A stretch of 64,000 nt of DNA from contig NZ_CM000955.1 in NCBI RefSeq assembly GCF_000159695.1, positions 265,001-329,000 on the forward strand, in the 5' to 3' direction. The stretch is from Finegoldia magna ATCC 53516. GTDB taxonomy: Bacteria > Bacillota > Clostridia > Tissierellales > Peptoniphilaceae. Below the pieces are notes generated by a model. That model worked only from the letters and a program-made list of their open reading frames with translations, was not told the DNA's origin and ran no database searches. Positions 62,560-64,000 of the stretch are shown here, piece by piece. Position numbers and translations under genes: made by a program. The first letter of the stretch is position 1; the number at the start of each line of letters is the position of its first letter.

Positions 62560-63735
62560 CTAAATATTAGGTATGTAAGCTTTGTTATCCCTCAAAACAG
62601 CAAAAATAATGTTAGTAAGTTTTCTAGCAACAGCACCAATAGCTGTACCATGAGCTTTACCTCTTTGTCTAAGTTTTTGATAATACACAGACAAAGCAGG
62701 ATCTTTAAAAGCAGCAACACAAGCAGCAAGCCAAATAGCACGTCTAAGATAAGGAGAACCACGTTTAGAAATCTTAGTATCAGTAGCATTAAAATTACCA
62801 GATTGCTTAACAGCAACATCTAAACCAGCATAAGCAACCAACTGATTAGCTCTCTCAAATCGTGAAATATCACCGATTTCTGAGAAAATAGCAGCACCTA
62901 AGACATCACCAATACCGGTAATAGAAGTAATAACAGGGCATAAAGAATTAATCATAGAAGAAATTTCATCTTCAATCTCAAAAATCTGATCTTCAAGAAA
63001 AGAAATTTGAGCAATAATTTGTTTGATTTGAAAAGAAAAAGACTTCAAAGCAAACTTAACACCAAAGGAATTAGAAGCTTTCTCTTGGATTTCTTTAGCC
63101 TTATCAATACCAAAGCGACCCTTACTACACTTAGACAACATCTTAGCAAGCTCATCAGCAGGAATAGAAATCATATCCTCAGGCAAAGGATACTTACTCA
63201 AAAGCTCCTTAGAAGCCACACCATAAATATTAGAAAAAAGCGAAGAATACTCAGGGAAAACCTGATCTAAAATACAAACAAGCTTTCTCTTCCAATCAGA
63301 AGCTTCATCAACAAGAGCAAACCTGAACCTAGAAAGATTTCTTAAAGCAAAAGTATCCTCATCAGAAAAATGAGAAACAGAAAACTCGCCAAACCTAAGA
63401 ATTTGAGCGATAACAAAAGAATCCACAGAATCATTTTTAGTCTGTCTAATATACATCTTTCTAAAAGCATCAGACTGAATAGGATTAATAACAATACAAG
63501 AAAATCCTAAATCAATCAAGAAAGAATAAAGAGACAGCCAATAATGACCTGTAGCTTCCATACCAATAATACAATTGTTAAAATCAATCGAAAAAGAGGA
63601 AATAAATTTCTGAAACTTCTCTAATCCTCTAATAGAATTAGAAAAAGAAAAAGACTCAGAAACAAGTTTACCATTAGAATCAATTATTGAGGCTTCGTGG
63701 TTATTCTTTGCAATATCAACACCAATGTAAAACAT
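62560..63735 (-). CDS. IS110-family transposase (DEDD recombinase)
   Basis: The 391-residue enzyme has an N-terminal RuvC-like domain with YIGVDIAKNNHEASI (first Asp), IGMEATGHYWLSL (Glu) and ITSD-type later acids. The C-terminal Transposase_20 domain has ITSITGIGDVLGAAIFSEIGD, YAGLDVAVKQSG and SKRGSPYLRRAIWLAA, where the conserved Ser is the nucleophile. It is full length and without frameshift, so it is probably active. The ATG at 63735 follows AGGTGATTTT; a longer frame to 63801 overlaps the non-coding RNA region. Confidence 0.95.
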   Translation of the reverse strand: MFYIGVDIAKNNHEASIIDSNGKLVSESFSFSNSIRGLEKFQKFISSFSIDFNNCIIGMEATGHYWLSLYSFLIDLGFSCIVINPIQSDAFRKMYIRQTKNDSVDSFVIAQILRFGEFSVSHFSDEDTFALRNLSRFRFALVDEASDWKRKLVCILDQVFPEYSSLFSNIYGVASKELLSKYPLPEDMISIPADELAKMLSKCSKGRFGIDKAKEIQEKASNSFGVKFALKSFSFQIKQIIAQISFLEDQIFEIEDEISSMINSLCPVITSITGIGDVLGAAIFSEIGDISRFERANQLVAYAGLDVAVKQSGNFNATDTKISKRGSPYLRRAIWLAACVAAFKDPALSVYYQKLRQRGKAHGTAIGAVARKLTNIIFAVLRDNKAYIPNI

Positions 63736-63785
63736 AAAATCACCTAGCTTTAATATAAATTTAGATAGAGAAAGAACCCTCAAGA

Positions 63786-63954
63786 ACTTTACGACAATCA
63801 AACCTCGTTAGACATACAGCAACGAAATGTGCTATCCAGCTCATACTGATAAGGACGTAAAGTAGAGGCGTAACCCTTAAATAGGAAGACTAGCTTCAAG
63901 GAGGGAGACTACGACCTCTATCTATACAATTATTATCCCATAAGAAAGTGGGAT
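63786..63954 (-). ncRNA. Candidate IS110 bridge RNA
   Basis: On the minus strand the leader folds into three units. The first is a 5' stem-loop (ATCCCA/TGGGAT, 63954-63935). The second is a large loop closed by TAGAGGTCGTA/TACGCCTCTA (63920-63910 with 63872-63863). The third is a second large loop closed by ACTTTACG/CGTAAAGT (63863-63856 with 63793-63786). This order equals the 5' stem-loop, target-binding loop and donor-binding loop of known IS110 bridge RNAs, and the length (about 170 bases) is similar. The position, upstream of the transposase, is the one used by the IS110 group. The folding was done by eye. Confidence 0.6.
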
Positions 63955-63963
63955 TGAGAATAA

Positions 63964-63976
63964 AATGTAGTATTTA
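63964..63976. repeat. 13-bp direct repeat, copy at the IS left end
   Basis: AATGTAGTATTTA is identical to 62431-62443. Here it forms the right arm of a small hairpin (GTAGTATTTATTACTAC, 63968-63984), suggesting that the original target was a palindrome. Confidence 0.6.
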
Positions 63977-64000
63977 TTACTACAACTATATTATACGAGG

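Larger units (their letters stand above)
62444..63976 (-). mobile_element. IS110-family insertion sequence (probable extent)
   Basis: The element holds one transposase gene with about 115 bases after it and about 230 non-coding bases before it. No terminal inverted repeats are seen, which is normal for IS110. The limits given use the 13-bp direct repeat as boundary and include one copy. The alternative is that the left end lies beyond the window, because a TATAAT at 63995-63990 also reads into the element. Confidence 0.65.

Noticed and set aside
63990..63995. TATAAT at the right edge as certain bridge-RNA promoter
   Set aside because: Its -35 would lie outside the window and it is outside the 13-bp repeat, so it may belong to the flank. 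It is kept only as an alternative.
1..64000. CRISPR arrays, tRNA genes, prophage genes
   Set aside because: I looked for regularly spaced repeats, tRNA T-loop signatures and phage structural genes and saw none.

Overview
The window is low-GC Firmicutes DNA. The evidence is strongly AT-biased codon use, T-box control of ileS, Shine-Dalgarno sequences of the AGGAGG type, sigma-A promoters that often carry an extended -10 (TGn-TATAAT), and intrinsic hairpin terminators. The gene content (Nqr/Rnf-type ion pump, ferredoxin, 2-hydroxyacyl-CoA dehydratase-type activase, no sporulation locus, CWB2 wall-binding and CAMP-factor secreted proteins) fits an anaerobic Gram-positive coccus of the Peptoniphilaceae, most likely Finegoldia. 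The genus is an inference from gene content, not from a database search.

Layout. 1-0.8 kb: 5' end of a 16S rRNA gene on the minus strand, behind three tandem promoters. 0.8-8 kb: a two-gene threonine/serine-type exporter, a nitroreductase, an nqrBCDEF-like ion-pump operon without nqrA, and a flippase-like membrane protein. 8-11.4 kb: T-box-controlled ileS with an unusual active-site motif. 11.5-21.8 kb: a secreted-protein island with a CWB2/C39-like wall protein, two CAMP-factor family toxins and two papain-like secreted proteases. The first protease and the larger CAMP protein share a C-terminal module.

21.8-34.8 kb: a housekeeping block with a GlnHP-GlnQ amino-acid ABC transporter, truA, the ECF transporter energising module and rpoBC. 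34.8-39.8 kb: an overlapping gene set (methyltransferase, rsmI, nurA, herA, acyl-ACP thioesterase). 39.9-43.7 kb: ferredoxin, the ricT-holB-c-di-AMP receptor(x2)-tmk cluster and L25. 43.8-49 kb: BofA-like protein, thiol peroxidase, a heavy-metal P-type ATPase coupled to a small glycine-rich membrane protein, thioredoxin and a VanY-type carboxypeptidase. 49-54.6 kb: a polysaccharide dehydratase, ilvE, rpsF-ssb-rpsR with a likely autoregulatory leader, and a TIM-barrel/BioY pair. 54.6-62.3 kb: type 2 isopentenyl-diphosphate isomerase, an LCP protein, a 1401-residue CoA-dehydratase activase fusion, a radical SAM protein and tadA.

The right edge is an IS110-family element. Its 5' non-coding end can be folded into a three-part structure like the recently recognised bridge RNAs. 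Nearly all genes lie on the minus strand, co-oriented with the rRNA.

The most interesting items are the tandem CAMP factors and their module shared with a protease, the IS110 bridge-RNA candidate with its 13-bp flanking repeat, the GIHH-motif isoleucyl-tRNA synthetase, the Nqr-like operon lacking NqrA, and the P-type ATPase with a non-canonical FSC motif and a PacL-like partner.
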